From: Gymnodinialimonas sp. 202GB13-11
GTDB lineage: Bacteria > Pseudomonadota > Alphaproteobacteria > Rhodobacterales > Rhodobacteraceae
DNA: 64,000 nucleotides
Assembly: GCF_040932485.1 (NCBI RefSeq)
Contig: NZ_JBFRBH010000001.1
Coordinates: 1,178,001 to 1,242,000 of the forward strand
Direction: 5' to 3'
Shown piece after piece: positions 51,001-60,208 of this stretch (its first letter is position 1; every line of letters begins with the position of its first letter). Both the position numbers and the translations under genes were made by a program. A model generated the notes under the pieces. It did no database searches. It was not told the DNA's origin and saw only the letters and a program-made list of their open reading frames with translations.

Positions 51001-54000
51001 CCGTCTCCGACGGCAATGGCGGCACCGATGATGGCCAGGCGGTTGTCTCGGTTGGCGCGGTCAATGACGGCCCGGTTGCCGAAGATGACACTGCGACCAC
51101 CGATGAAGACACGCCTGTCACCATTGATGTGCTGGGCAATGACAGCGATCCCGATGGTGATGCGCTTGAGATCGTGGGCGCGACCGTGCCCGCCGATCAG
51201 GGCACTGTAGAGGTCGTAAACAACGAACTCGTGTTCACCCCGGCCGAAAACTACAACGGCCCGGCCGAGATCACCTACACCGTCACCGACAATAACGGCG
51301 GCACCGACACCGCCACCGTCGATGTGACCGTGACTCCGGTCAACGATGATCCGGTTGCTGTCGATGACATCGAAACCACCGATGAAGATGTGGCCGTTGT
51401 CGTCGATCTGCTTGGCAATGACACTGACGTTGATGGCGACACGCTGGAACTGGCATCCGTCTCGGTTGATCCGGCGGAAGGTTCTGTTGTCGACAATGGC
51501 GACGGAACTGTCACCTTCACGCCCGCACCGAACTTCAATGGCCCGGCGACGATCAGCTACACCGTCTCCGACGGCAATGGCGGTACGGATGAAGGCGAGG
51601 CCATCGTTTCGGTCGGCGCAGTCAATGACGGCCCCGTGGCCGAGGATGACACAGCCACCACCGATGAAGATACGCCAGTCACCATCGACGTGCTCGACAA
51701 TGACAGCGACGCCGATGGCGATGATCTGACGATTATCTCCGCCGTGGTCGATCCTGCCGAAGGCACGGTGGACATCGTCAATGACGAGTTGGTCTTCACA
51801 CCCGCCGATGATTTCAACGGCGACGCGACGATCACTTATACCATTGCCGACGGCAATGGCGGCACCGATACGGCTGATGTGGTTGTCACGGTGAACCCGG
51901 TGGACGACGCGCCGGTGACCGTGGATGACACCGCGACAACCGACGAAGATACGCCGGTCATCATTGACCCGCTGGCCAATGACAGCGATCCCGATGGTCA
52001 GCCGCTGGTCTTCGCGGATACCCCAACCAGCCCAGACGGCACGGTCGAGATCAACCCCGATGGCACGATCACCTTCACGCCTGACGAGAACTTCAACGGC
52101 GAGACCACGATCGACTACGTGGCTGAAGATCCCGATGGGAACCAAACGCCAGGCCAGATCACAGTCACGGTGAACCCGGTGAATGACGCGCCGGACGCCG
52201 TGGATGATGGCGACGTGACGGACTTCGAGACTGCGGTTGAGATCAACCTGTTCGCCAATGACAGCGACGTGGATGGCGATACGCTCACCGTGACAGAAGC
52301 CACCGTGCCTGCCGATCAGGGCACGCTTGCGCCCACCGGCACCGAAGGCGTCTACACCTTCACACCTGCCGATGGGTTCGAGGGCACGGCAACCGTCTCC
52401 TACACCATCTCCGACGGCAATGGCGGCACGGACTCGGCGGTTCACACCATCGAAGTCGGCGCTGACCCGACCCCCGCCGATGGCGTGGTCGACGGCGAAG
52501 AGTTCGGCGAACTCATGGGCCCTGGCTACAACGACGACAACCTGCCCACCGATGGCGGCGGAGACCAGATCGACGGCGACGATGGCGACGATGATGTCAT
52601 CGAGGGCAATGGCGGCGACGATACGATCAACGCGGGCCAGGGCTCCGACACCGTGTCGGGTGGCACCGGCGACGATAGCATCGACGGCGGCGCAAGCCCC
52701 GATGGCGATGATCTGTCCGGTGACGAAGGCGACGACACCATCAACGGTGGCGGCGGTGACGATACCATCGACGGCGGCGTGGGCGACGATGTCCTCGACG
52801 GCGGCGCGGATGATGACGACATCACCGGCGGCGACGGCAATGACAGCGTCATTGGCGGTGGTGGTAACGACACGATAGACACCTCCAGCTCAGAAAATCT
52901 GCTCGACAGCGGCTGGCCCGGCTATGGCCCGATCCCGGCTGTGGACCCTGATGCGGATCCCGACAACGACAAAGACACCGTCTTTGCGGGTGAGGGCGAC
53001 GATGTTGTCTCGACCGGCGACGATGCCGACGTCATCGACGCAGGCACCGGCGATGACACCGTCGATGCGGGCATCGACAATGACAGCGTAACCGGCGGGC
53101 AGGGCGAAGACCTCTTGATCGGTGGCGAAGGCGCTGACACGCTTCTGGGTGGTCAGGATGACGACACCATCTTCGGTGGTCTGGAAACCCCGGCGCCCGA
53201 TGGCGTCAATCTAGCTGACGATGGCTTCGGCGCACCGTTTGGCCCGGATCCGTTGACCGACAACAACAATGACAGCATCGACGGCGGTGCCGGCAACGAC
53301 CTCATCTTCGGTCAGGACGATGACGACACCATCACCGGTGGCACCGGCAACGACACTATCGACGGCGGCGTGGACAACGACTCCATCCTAGGTGGTCAAG
53401 GCGACGACGTCATCGAGGGTGGCCATGGCCAGGACTTCATTCAGGGCAACAACAACAATGACAGCATCACGGGTGGCCGTGGATCGGACACGCTGGAAGG
53501 CAATGCCGGATCGGATACGATCAACGGCGGCGCCGGCGATAGCATCCTTGGTGGTGCCGACGCGGACAGCATTGTTATCGATCAGGATGAAGTGGACGAA
53601 AACGGCGACAATGACACGGACATCGTAGTTGACGGTGGCACCTCAGGCATCGACACCGACACGCTCGACCTGAGCGACTTCGTCTCCTACCGGAACCTGG
53701 TTGAAACCGTCGATCCCGATGGCGACTCCACCTCCGGTTCGGTGGAAGTGAAGAACGGCGAAGACGAATGGGTCGAAGTCACCTTCGCGGAAATCGAAGA
53801 CCTGATCCTACCTCCGAAAGAAGCCGACGGCATCGTCGACGGCGAAGAATTCGGCGAGCTGATGGGCCCGGGCTACGATGACGCTAATGCCCCCACCGAT
53901 GGTGGCGGCGACCAGATCGACGGCGACGATGGCATCGACGATGTGATCGAAGGCAATGGCGGCGATGACACCATCGACGCAGGCCTCGGCGATGATACCG

Positions 54001-55805
54001 TGTCCGGTGGTACCGGCGACGACGTGATCGACGGCGGCGCAGATGATGGCGACGACAGCATCGACGGGGACGAAGGCAATGACTCCATCCTTGGCGGTGA
54101 AGGCGACGACACCATCGACGGCGGTGACGACGATGACACCGTGCGCGGCAACGAAGGCGACGATGTCGTCTCGGGCGGCGACGGCGATGACAGCGTCACC
54201 GGCGGCGCAGGCGACGACACGCTCGACGGCGGCGATGGCGATGACAGCCTGACCGGCGGTTCCGGCGACGATGTGATCGACGGCGGCGAAGGCGATGACA
54301 CCATCACCGGCTCCACCGGCAATGACAGCATCACTGACCTTGAAGGTGATAATGAGATCAACTCGGACAATCCGGGCTCGTTCGACCCCGACCGCGGTGT
54401 GCCGATCCCGACTGCTGGTGGCACCGGGCCGTTCATCATCACACCTCCGGACGCTGATCCAGACGACAATAAGGACACCATCACCACGGGTGACGGCGAC
54501 GACACCATCAATTCGGGTGACGATGCCGATGTGATCGACGCAGGCGACGGCGACAATGTCATCGACGGTGGCACCGATGACGACACCATCACCACGGGTG
54601 ACGGCAATGACAGCATCATCGGCGGTGAAGGCTCCGACAATATCGACAGCGGCGACGGCGATGACACCATCGACGGCGGCGTTGGCAGCCCGGCGGCCAA
54701 CTTCATCGATGAGCCCAATGACGGCTTCACTGGCGATCCGATCCTCGACAACGGCGATGACACGATCAACGCCGGTGCTGGCGACGACGTGGTCCGCGGC
54801 GAAGACGACAATGACCTGATCGACGGTGGCGAAGGCGACGATACGCTGGATGGCGGCATCGACGACGACACCATCTTCGGTGGTGACGGCAACGATGTGA
54901 TCGTGGGCGGCCAAGGGGCAGACAGCCTTGATGGTGGGTTCGGCGACGATGTGTTCAACGTGGGCACGTTTACCGATCCGAATGGCACTGGCGACTATCA
55001 GGAAGGCATCGGCGACGAGATTGTCGGCGGCGAAGATCCGGGCGATGGGGATGAGGATACCCTCGACCTCACCGGTTCCGGCTCGCTCAAGGTGGTCTTC
55101 GACGACAGCATCGATCCGGGCGGTCAGCCTGGTGAGAGCGGCACCGTGATCTTCTACACGGACGACACGCAGACCGAGGAATCGGGCCGCCTGACGTTCA
55201 AGGAGATCGAGAATGTCATCCCGTGCTTCACGCCGGGTGCCATGATCGCCACGCCACGTGGTGAGGTTCCGGTCGAAAGTCTGCGCGAAGGCGACAAGGT
55301 GATCACCCGCGACAACGGTATCCAGGAGATCCGTTGGACCGGTAAGCGCACGCTCAACCGTGAAGAGCTGGCCGATCACCTGAACATGAAGCCGATCTTC
55401 ATCAAGGCCGGGTCGCTGGGGCACAACCTGCCTGAACGTGACATGCTGGTCAGCCCACAGCACCGCGTGCTGATCACGGGTGAGACACCGCAGCTTTACT
55501 TCGAAGAAAGCGAAGTTCTGGTTGCGGCCAAGCACCTGGTCGGCCGTCAGGGCATCGGCATCATGGATACGATGCGCACGACCTACATCCACTTCATGTT
55601 CGACCGCCACGAAGTGGTTCTGTCGGATGGCGCCTGGACGGAAAGCTTCCAGCCCGGCGACCAAACACTCGGTTCCATGGGCGAGGCCAGCCGCGAAGAG
55701 ATCTTCGCGCTGTTCCCCGAACTGGCGACCGAAGGTGGATTGACCGACTACGCGGCCGCGCGCCGCTCGCTTAAGGCTCACGAGGCGAAGCTTCTGCAAC
55801 TCTGA
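48048..55805 (+). CDS. Giant RTX protein with nine tandem repeats and a Hint domain
   Basis: 2585 residues. Order: N-terminal beta-sandwich (~1-160), first RTX block (~165-310) with GGSGNDFILGDD-type Ca-binding nonapeptides, a second beta domain (~320-490), short RTX stretch (~500-560), nine ~93-residue cadherin/Ig-like repeats (~632-1474; each with NDxxTTxEDTxV, DxDGDTL and F(T)P...YNG), two large RTX blocks (~1480-1920 and ~1925-2350), then a Hint-type domain from Cys2393 (CFTPGAMIATPRGEVPVESL to about 2540) with the LVSPQHRVLI block. No signal peptide, so probably exported by a type I system (not in the window). Likely a Ca-dependent surface adhesin or matrix protein. AGGAG lies eight bases before the ATG. 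Confidence 0.9.
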   Translation: MTTVIDFNNLSAGDVVTNQFQSNGVTITASGGSGDAMIFDTSNPTGGDHDLATNNLGNVLIISEDGDSSDPDDNAGGGTVVFAFETAATVKALTFLDIEETAEIKLLDADGNVIDTIHAGPTGNNGQCVVHIDVAGVASMEVTLHGSGAIDNLEFVASAGPDYIVEGTSGDDLIDAAYDQDPEGDMVDAGDNQLGNDDDSIRAGAGDDTVYAGEGDDTVEGGSGNDFILGDDTSGDQGDDLLLGEDGDDTLCGLGGDDTLDGGAGADVLEGMDGDDLILGGSGNDKGFGDAGNDTLYGDSGTQDDGSVREVFQWDLGPSNASDFSQNTGNVTVSFSEVNGGASDNITSDTQLVDGIDTGGAAADATSSLDSETSGQGNSDTYTLGFSDPVENVSFRVNDIDGDGVVTIKAFDENGDPIEVQLAGGDKLTLIDTDGDGLADTADSNGGYEPDTSENYSVLVTIPGPVSEIEIFHTQDGGANSGINVTDVYFDVPGVNPSEGAGDDTLVGGAGDDLIYGEGGDDSLKGGTGNDELTGGDGADTIKGGDDADTIFGGNNGDVVDGGTGSTAPGDANDMDVLDLTGEGPFRVIDETPDGDGNSTSGTIQFVNADGTPTGDTLTFTEIETILGERFNDDPDAMDDTVDLDEDTSATFNPLANDSDPNGDALTITDISDPANGTLTDNGDGTFTYTPDENFNGTDSVTYTIDDGNGGTDTATVTFNVAPVNDDPVAVDDSATTPEDTAVVIDLIGNDTDVDGDTLELDSVSVDPALGTVVDNGDGTVTFTPAENYNGPVVIDYTVSDGNGGTDDGQATVNVTPVNDAPDAVNDNATTPEDTPVTIDVLDNDTDVDGDTLTITGASVPADQGTVEIVGGELLFTPAENFNGPATISYSIEDGNGGTDTAEVVVDVTPVNDDPVAVDDTASTMEDESVIVDLLGNDTDVDGDTLELASVSVDPALGTVVDNGDGTVTFTPAPDYNGPVVIDYTVSDGNGGTDDGQAVVSVGAVNDGPVAEDDTATTDEDTPVTIDVLGNDSDPDGDALEIVGATVPADQGTVEVVNNELVFTPAENYNGPAEITYTVTDNNGGTDTATVDVTVTPVNDDPVAVDDIETTDEDVAVVVDLLGNDTDVDGDTLELASVSVDPAEGSVVDNGDGTVTFTPAPNFNGPATISYTVSDGNGGTDEGEAIVSVGAVNDGPVAEDDTATTDEDTPVTIDVLDNDSDADGDDLTIISAVVDPAEGTVDIVNDELVFTPADDFNGDATITYTIADGNGGTDTADVVVTVNPVDDAPVTVDDTATTDEDTPVIIDPLANDSDPDGQPLVFADTPTSPDGTVEINPDGTITFTPDENFNGETTIDYVAEDPDGNQTPGQITVTVNPVNDAPDAVDDGDVTDFETAVEINLFANDSDVDGDTLTVTEATVPADQGTLAPTGTEGVYTFTPADGFEGTATVSYTISDGNGGTDSAVHTIEVGADPTPADGVVDGEEFGELMGPGYNDDNLPTDGGGDQIDGDDGDDDVIEGNGGDDTINAGQGSDTVSGGTGDDSIDGGASPDGDDLSGDEGDDTINGGGGDDTIDGGVGDDVLDGGADDDDITGGDGNDSVIGGGGNDTIDTSSSENLLDSGWPGYGPIPAVDPDADPDNDKDTVFAGEGDDVVSTGDDADVIDAGTGDDTVDAGIDNDSVTGGQGEDLLIGGEGADTLLGGQDDDTIFGGLETPAPDGVNLADDGFGAPFGPDPLTDNNNDSIDGGAGNDLIFGQDDDDTITGGTGNDTIDGGVDNDSILGGQGDDVIEGGHGQDFIQGNNNNDSITGGRGSDTLEGNAGSDTINGGAGDSILGGADADSIVIDQDEVDENGDNDTDIVVDGGTSGIDTDTLDLSDFVSYRNLVETVDPDGDSTSGSVEVKNGEDEWVEVTFAEIEDLILPPKEADGIVDGEEFGELMGPGYDDANAPTDGGGDQIDGDDGIDDVIEGNGGDDTIDAGLGDDTVSGGTGDDVIDGGADDGDDSIDGDEGNDSILGGEGDDTIDGGDDDDTVRGNEGDDVVSGGDGDDSVTGGAGDDTLDGGDGDDSLTGGSGDDVIDGGEGDDTITGSTGNDSITDLEGDNEINSDNPGSFDPDRGVPIPTAGGTGPFIITPPDADPDDNKDTITTGDGDDTINSGDDADVIDAGDGDNVIDGGTDDDTITTGDGNDSIIGGEGSDNIDSGDGDDTIDGGVGSPAANFIDEPNDGFTGDPILDNGDDTINAGAGDDVVRGEDDNDLIDGGEGDDTLDGGIDDDTIFGGDGNDVIVGGQGADSLDGGFGDDVFNVGTFTDPNGTGDYQEGIGDEIVGGEDPGDGDEDTLDLTGSGSLKVVFDDSIDPGGQPGESGTVIFYTDDTQTEESGRLTFKEIENVIPCFTPGAMIATPRGEVPVESLREGDKVITRDNGIQEIRWTGKRTLNREELADHLNMKPIFIKAGSLGHNLPERDMLVSPQHRVLITGETPQLYFEESEVLVAAKHLVGRQGIGIMDTMRTTYIHFMFDRHEVVLSDGAWTESFQPGDQTLGSMGEASREEIFALFPELATEGGLTDYAAARRSLKAHEAKLLQL

Positions 55806-55814
55806 GTGTGCCTA

Positions 55815-55848
55815 GGGGCCGCGTGTATCTCGCACCACACGCGGTCCC
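55815..55848 (+). terminator. Hairpin after the giant gene
   Basis: A 12-base stem GGGGCCGCGTGT/ACACGCGGTCCC (one G-T pair) 10 bases past the stop. No T-run follows, so it may act as an RNA stabiliser or a weak terminator. Confidence 0.5.
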
Positions 55849-55945
55849 CCGGATTCTGCAGCAAACACCAATGACGGGTGGTCTCTTTCTGGGGGAAGGG
55901 GCTGCCCGTTTTCCTTTTGGGTAAAGCGAGCGTTTGTGGACTCGT

Positions 55946-56536
55946 TCAGGTAGACGGATTCCTTGCCCGCCATGCAGCCCAGTCTTCGGGTGTGTCGAGG
56001 TCGGTGAGGGCCCGTTCGTCAGCCAATGGGATCAGGGCCACATCTTTTGCATTGGTCTTCAGGATCGACTTAGCGCCTTGATCCCCTTGCAGTTTCGCAA
56101 GGTGCTTAAGGAATTTCGGTGCGAAGATCACTGGCTGGCCCGGTTGCCCGTCCTTGCTGGCCGCTTGCAGGATCGGGCTGAGATTTTGCGCATAAAGGCC
56201 TGATAACAGATGCAAATCCGATGCCGTGATGTCTGGCATATCGGCCAGAACGATCATCACAGGGCGGTTCTTGATGCCGTCGACGCCTACCCGGATCGAC
56301 GCCGCCATCCCGTCTGTCTCCGTTGCTTCCACGATGTCGACTCGCAGGTCTTCGATGGCGTCCCGTCGAGCATCCTGACCCAGTCCCAACACCACGCGCG
56401 TCTCGCCGCATTTCACGCAACGCTCTGACATCAAACGCAAAAGCGCCGTGCCGTTCACATGCTCAAGCAGTTTGTCGCGGCCTTTCATCCGGCTGGACGC
56501 CCCAGCAGCGAGCAGAAGTATCAGCGGGGCGGTCAT
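55946..56536 (-). CDS. MocA/MobA-like nucleotidyltransferase
   Basis: 196 residues. N-terminal nucleotide loop LLLAAGASSRMKGRDKLLE, catalytic Asp in VLADMPDITASDL, and GQPGQPVIFAPKF. MocA makes molybdopterin cytosine dinucleotide for xanthine-oxidase-type enzymes; related proteins make other NDP-linked products. No molybdoenzyme gene is near. It overlaps the stop of the flavoprotein gene upstream by 4 bases. Confidence 0.87.
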   Translation of the reverse strand: MTAPLILLLAAGASSRMKGRDKLLEHVNGTALLRLMSERCVKCGETRVVLGLGQDARRDAIEDLRVDIVEATETDGMAASIRVGVDGIKNRPVMIVLADMPDITASDLHLLSGLYAQNLSPILQAASKDGQPGQPVIFAPKFLKHLAKLQGDQGAKSILKTNAKDVALIPLADERALTDLDTPEDWAAWRARNPST

Positions 56537-58941
56537 CCGCGCATCCGCGTGCCGTCGGCGTCGAACAGTGGCTCGGTGATCAGGCGGGCAGGGCGCATCT
56601 GGCCGAGGATTTCGATCTCAACCTCCAATCCCTTAACGGCCTTATTTCGTGGCACAAATCCCAACGCGATACTTTTCTGCGCATGATGTGAGTAGCCGCC
56701 GGAGGTGCAGAACCCTTCGACGGCGCCGTCAATCCCGATCGGCTCATAGGCTACGACATCTGCATCGTCGGCATCGACTTCGAAGGCAGCTAGAACGCGG
56801 TCCGGCGGGTTGGTGCGTTCGGCTTCCGCCGCCGAGCGTCCGATGAAATCTACGTTCTTTTTCAATGAGATGAAGCGATCTAGCCCCGTCTCGGCAGGCG
56901 TATAATCAGGAGAGAATTCCCGCATCCACGACCCGAAGAACTTGTCGAGCCTGAGCGACATCATCGCCCGCATCCCGAACGGCTTCATGCCCATCGGCGC
57001 GCCGGCATTCCAAAGCACATCCCAAAGCGCCCGTTGCTCCATCGCGTCCACGTAGATTTCATAACCAAGATCGCCGGTGTAGCTGACGCGCTGCACGATT
57101 GCCGTGGAATATCCGATGGTTAACTGGCGCACGTCCATGAAGGCCATGTCACTGACCTCCTCCCGCGAGACCGCTTGCAAGACGTCGCGCGCTTTTGGCC
57201 CGGCGATCTGAAACCCTGTACGGCGGTCAGAGACATTTTCAAGCGTCACATCCTCGTCCAGATGCACCTCAAACCAGCGCATGTGATAGTCCTGCGCGCC
57301 AAAGGATCCGGTCAGCAGGAAATGCGCCTCGTTCAGGCAAGTGATTGTAAAGTCGCCAATAATCTTGCCGCGCGGCGACAGCATCGGGCTCAGCGACAGC
57401 CGCCCCGGCTGCGGAATACGGCCCGCCATGATCCGGTCCAGCCATGCGCGCGCGCCCGGGCCACGCACATTGTACTTACCAAAGTTCTGAACCTCGTTGA
57501 TCCCCACAGCGCCGCGCACAGCCGCCACTTCGCGCGCTGTTGCGTCGAAGGCATTGGACCGCCGGAAAGACGGGGTCTCATAGCGCGGCTCGTCTCCTTC
57601 AGCGAAGTAATTCGGCACCTCGAGCCCGTATTGCTGGCCCCAGACCGCGCCCATTTGGTCGAAGACATCATACATCGGTGTGGTGCGGAAAGGCCGCGCG
57701 GCGGGCAGCTCTTCATTCGGGTAAACCACTGAAAACCTTGTCCGATAATTTTCAATGACTTTCGGCAGTGTGTAGCCCGGCGTGATGATCCGCCCGAAAC
57801 GGGCCACGTCCATGGCCATCACGTCACGTTCGGCCTCACCCTCGATCATCCATTGTGCAAGGCTCAGGCCCACGCCGCCGCCTTGGCTGAACCCGGCCAT
57901 CACCCCACAGGCGGACCAGTAGTTGCGCAAGCCCGGAACCGGACCGACCAATGGGTTGCCATCGGGGGCAAATGTGAACGGCCCGTGGATCACCGATTTG
58001 ATGCCAGCGCGCTCCAGAACCGGGAAGCGTTGGAAGGCAAACGCGATCGAGTCGGTGATTTTGTCAAAATCATCTGGGAGCAATTCGTGCCCGAAATCCC
58101 ACGGCGTGCCATCGACGGCCCAAGGCCTACAGGTCTTCTCATAAAAGCCGATGCAAAGGCCGCGCCCTTCTTGCCTAAGATAGCTTTCTCCAGCCGGGTC
58201 CATGACGTGAGGATGCTCAGTGTCGCGTTCGTAAATCTCAGGCGTTTCCTCAGTCACGAGGTACTGATGCTCCATAGGATGAAGTGGCAAATAGCAGCCC
58301 GCCATGGCCGCAACTTCCCGCGCCCAAAGGCCTGCGGCGTTAACCACATGTTCTGCTATAAGAGTGCCCTTGTCGGTCACAATCTCCCACGTTCCATCCA
58401 CACGAGGGTTGGTTTCCAACACCTTGGTATGAATATGAATTTCCGCCCCACCCATCCGCGCGGCCTTGGCATATGCATGTGTAGTGCCGGAGGGGTCGAG
58501 ATGCCCGTCGAGCGGGTCATAAAGCGCGCCGAGCACGCCGTCGGTGTTGGTGATGGGCGCAAGCGCCTTTATCTCGTCCGGGCCGACGATTTCTGTCTCC
58601 AATCCCATGAAGCGATGCTTGGCGCGTTCGGCCTTGAGCATGTCGAGCCTTTCGGGGGTGTCAGCCAACGTCACGCCGCCCACATGGTGTAGGCCGCAGG
58701 ACATACCAGTCAGCTCTTCGAGCTCCTTGTAGAGACGGATTGTGTAGCCCTGTAAAGCGGCCATGTTGGTGTCGCCGTTGAGCGTGTGAAACCCGCCGGC
58801 TGCGTGCCATGTGGAGCCGCTTGTCAGCTCGGACCGTTCCAAGAGAGTCACGTCCGACCAACCCAGTTTGGTCAGGTGGTAGGCAACGGAGCAGCCGACG
58901 ACGCCACCGCCAATGATGCACACACGGGTATGGGATTTCAT
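56533..58941 (-). CDS. FAD oxidoreductase plus GcvT protein (DMGDH/sarcosine dehydrogenase type)
   Basis: 802 residues. N-terminal FAD oxidoreductase with IIGGGVVGCSVAYHLTKLGW and WHAAGGFHT (likely covalent FAD His), a middle linker, then C-terminal aminomethyltransferase (GcvT) domain ending with the glycine-cleavage T-type barrel (GYSHHAQKSIALGFVP). Such proteins demethylate dimethylglycine, sarcosine or related N-methyl compounds and give methylene-tetrahydrofolate. The exact substrate cannot be read. Start MKSHTRVC at 58941 preferred over 58986. Confidence 0.9.
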   Translation of the reverse strand: MKSHTRVCIIGGGVVGCSVAYHLTKLGWSDVTLLERSELTSGSTWHAAGGFHTLNGDTNMAALQGYTIRLYKELEELTGMSCGLHHVGGVTLADTPERLDMLKAERAKHRFMGLETEIVGPDEIKALAPITNTDGVLGALYDPLDGHLDPSGTTHAYAKAARMGGAEIHIHTKVLETNPRVDGTWEIVTDKGTLIAEHVVNAAGLWAREVAAMAGCYLPLHPMEHQYLVTEETPEIYERDTEHPHVMDPAGESYLRQEGRGLCIGFYEKTCRPWAVDGTPWDFGHELLPDDFDKITDSIAFAFQRFPVLERAGIKSVIHGPFTFAPDGNPLVGPVPGLRNYWSACGVMAGFSQGGGVGLSLAQWMIEGEAERDVMAMDVARFGRIITPGYTLPKVIENYRTRFSVVYPNEELPAARPFRTTPMYDVFDQMGAVWGQQYGLEVPNYFAEGDEPRYETPSFRRSNAFDATAREVAAVRGAVGINEVQNFGKYNVRGPGARAWLDRIMAGRIPQPGRLSLSPMLSPRGKIIGDFTITCLNEAHFLLTGSFGAQDYHMRWFEVHLDEDVTLENVSDRRTGFQIAGPKARDVLQAVSREEVSDMAFMDVRQLTIGYSTAIVQRVSYTGDLGYEIYVDAMEQRALWDVLWNAGAPMGMKPFGMRAMMSLRLDKFFGSWMREFSPDYTPAETGLDRFISLKKNVDFIGRSAAEAERTNPPDRVLAAFEVDADDADVVAYEPIGIDGAVEGFCTSGGYSHHAQKSIALGFVPRNKAVKGLEVEIEILGQMRPARLITEPLFDADGTRMRG

Positions 58942-59098
58942 GGAGCTCTCCCCAATAAGATGTTTCGCGCATCTGATTTGGTTCAAGGGCTATGGGCAAG
59001 CCGGAATGCGACATGCGCGCGTCTCGCGTGCCGTATCCGTTGCAATGCCGCTGGCGGGCAAGCTTTGGGAGCCAGGTGGGGCAGGGCCTGCCACGGGG

Positions 59099-60208
59099 CT
59101 ACCGGCCTGCAAGTTGCTCCGTCAGAAGGACGCGGACAGCGTTCTGCGGCACGTCTGCCGTGACAAAAGCCTTACCGATGCCACGGGCGAGGATGAAGCG
59201 AAGTTGGCCCGCGATCACCTTCTTGTCCTGCGCCATGAGCGCCAAAAGGCCATCTGCATCCGGCAAATCCCCTGCGATATCAGACAGATCACGCTTCATG
59301 CCCATCGCGGCCAGATGTGCACGGACACGGCTTGGGTCTTCTTGAGAACACAGGCCAAGACGGGAGGAGAGTTCGAACGCGAGCGCGCAACCGATGGCAA
59401 CGCCCTCGCCATGCAGCAGCCGGTCGGAATAGCCGGTCGCAGCCTCTAAGGCATGGCAGAATGTGTGACCGAGGTTCAAAAGCGCGCGGTCGCCTTGCTC
59501 CGTCTCGTCACGGACCACGATGTTGGCTTTCATCTGAACAGAACGCCGGATGGCTTCCTGCCGAAGGGTCGCGTTTTCAGACAGGGAAGGGCCGTTTTGT
59601 TCCAGCCATTCGAAGAAGTCGGCGTCGCCAAGGAGGCCGTATTTGGCCACCTCGCCATAACCGGCCAGAAAATCGCGTGGTGTTAGCGTGTCGAGTGCAT
59701 TGATGTCGGCGAGTACCAAAGCCGGCTGGTGAAACGCACCGATGAGGTTTTTGCCGTGTGTCGCGTTGATGCCCGTCTTGCCGCCGACAGAACTGTCGAC
59801 TTGCGCGAGCAACGAGGTCGGGATCTGTACGAACCGGATGCCACGACGGTGGATGGCGGCGGCAAAGCCGACCAGATCCCCGATGACGCCGCCGCCGAAT
59901 GCGATCACGATGTCGCGGCGTTCGACTTTCTCTGACAGAAGCCAATCCACCGTTTTCGCAAGGTTTTCCCAATTCTTGGTGCTTTCGCCCGGCTCCAAGA
60001 TAAGGGCCTCGGACGTGATGCCGTGGCTGTTAAGCGCGTCGGTCAGGGCGCCAAGATGGTGGCTTGCTACAGTGCGCTCCGTTACGATCCACGCCTTTGG
60101 GCGATCGAGAAGGGGCGCAACCTGTGCACCCGCATCGCGGATCAGCGCAGGGCCGATCCGGACGTCGTAGGCGCGGTCGCCGAGGGGCACATGAACGATA
60201 TCGGTCAT
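59099..60208 (-). CDS. aroB: 3-dehydroquinate synthase
   Basis: Second step of the shikimate pathway. 369 residues. NAD-binding FGGGVIGDLVGFAAAIHRRG, metal and substrate sites TSLLAQVDSSVGGKTGINA, GAFHQP, NLGHTFCHALEAATGY. The start overlaps the aroK stop by 4 bases, giving an aroK-aroB operon typical of proteobacteria. Confidence 0.97.
   Translation of the reverse strand: MTDIVHVPLGDRAYDVRIGPALIRDAGAQVAPLLDRPKAWIVTERTVASHHLGALTDALNSHGITSEALILEPGESTKNWENLAKTVDWLLSEKVERRDIVIAFGGGVIGDLVGFAAAIHRRGIRFVQIPTSLLAQVDSSVGGKTGINATHGKNLIGAFHQPALVLADINALDTLTPRDFLAGYGEVAKYGLLGDADFFEWLEQNGPSLSENATLRQEAIRRSVQMKANIVVRDETEQGDRALLNLGHTFCHALEAATGYSDRLLHGEGVAIGCALAFELSSRLGLCSQEDPSRVRAHLAAMGMKRDLSDIAGDLPDADGLLALMAQDKKVIAGQLRFILARGIGKAFVTADVPQNAVRVLLTEQLAGR

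Noticed and set aside
50340-52445. Long minus-strand frame inside the giant gene (701 residues)
   Set aside because: High-GC repeats with biased codons produce stop-free antisense frames; the composition is repetitive and has no gene features.
52600-54900. CRISPR-like regular repeats
   Set aside because: The repeats are 27-base coding units of RTX nonapeptides within one open frame, without unique spacers.
53808-55799. Second long antisense frame in the giant gene (663 residues)
   Set aside because: Same artefact; it follows the RTX repeat periodicity on the opposite strand.
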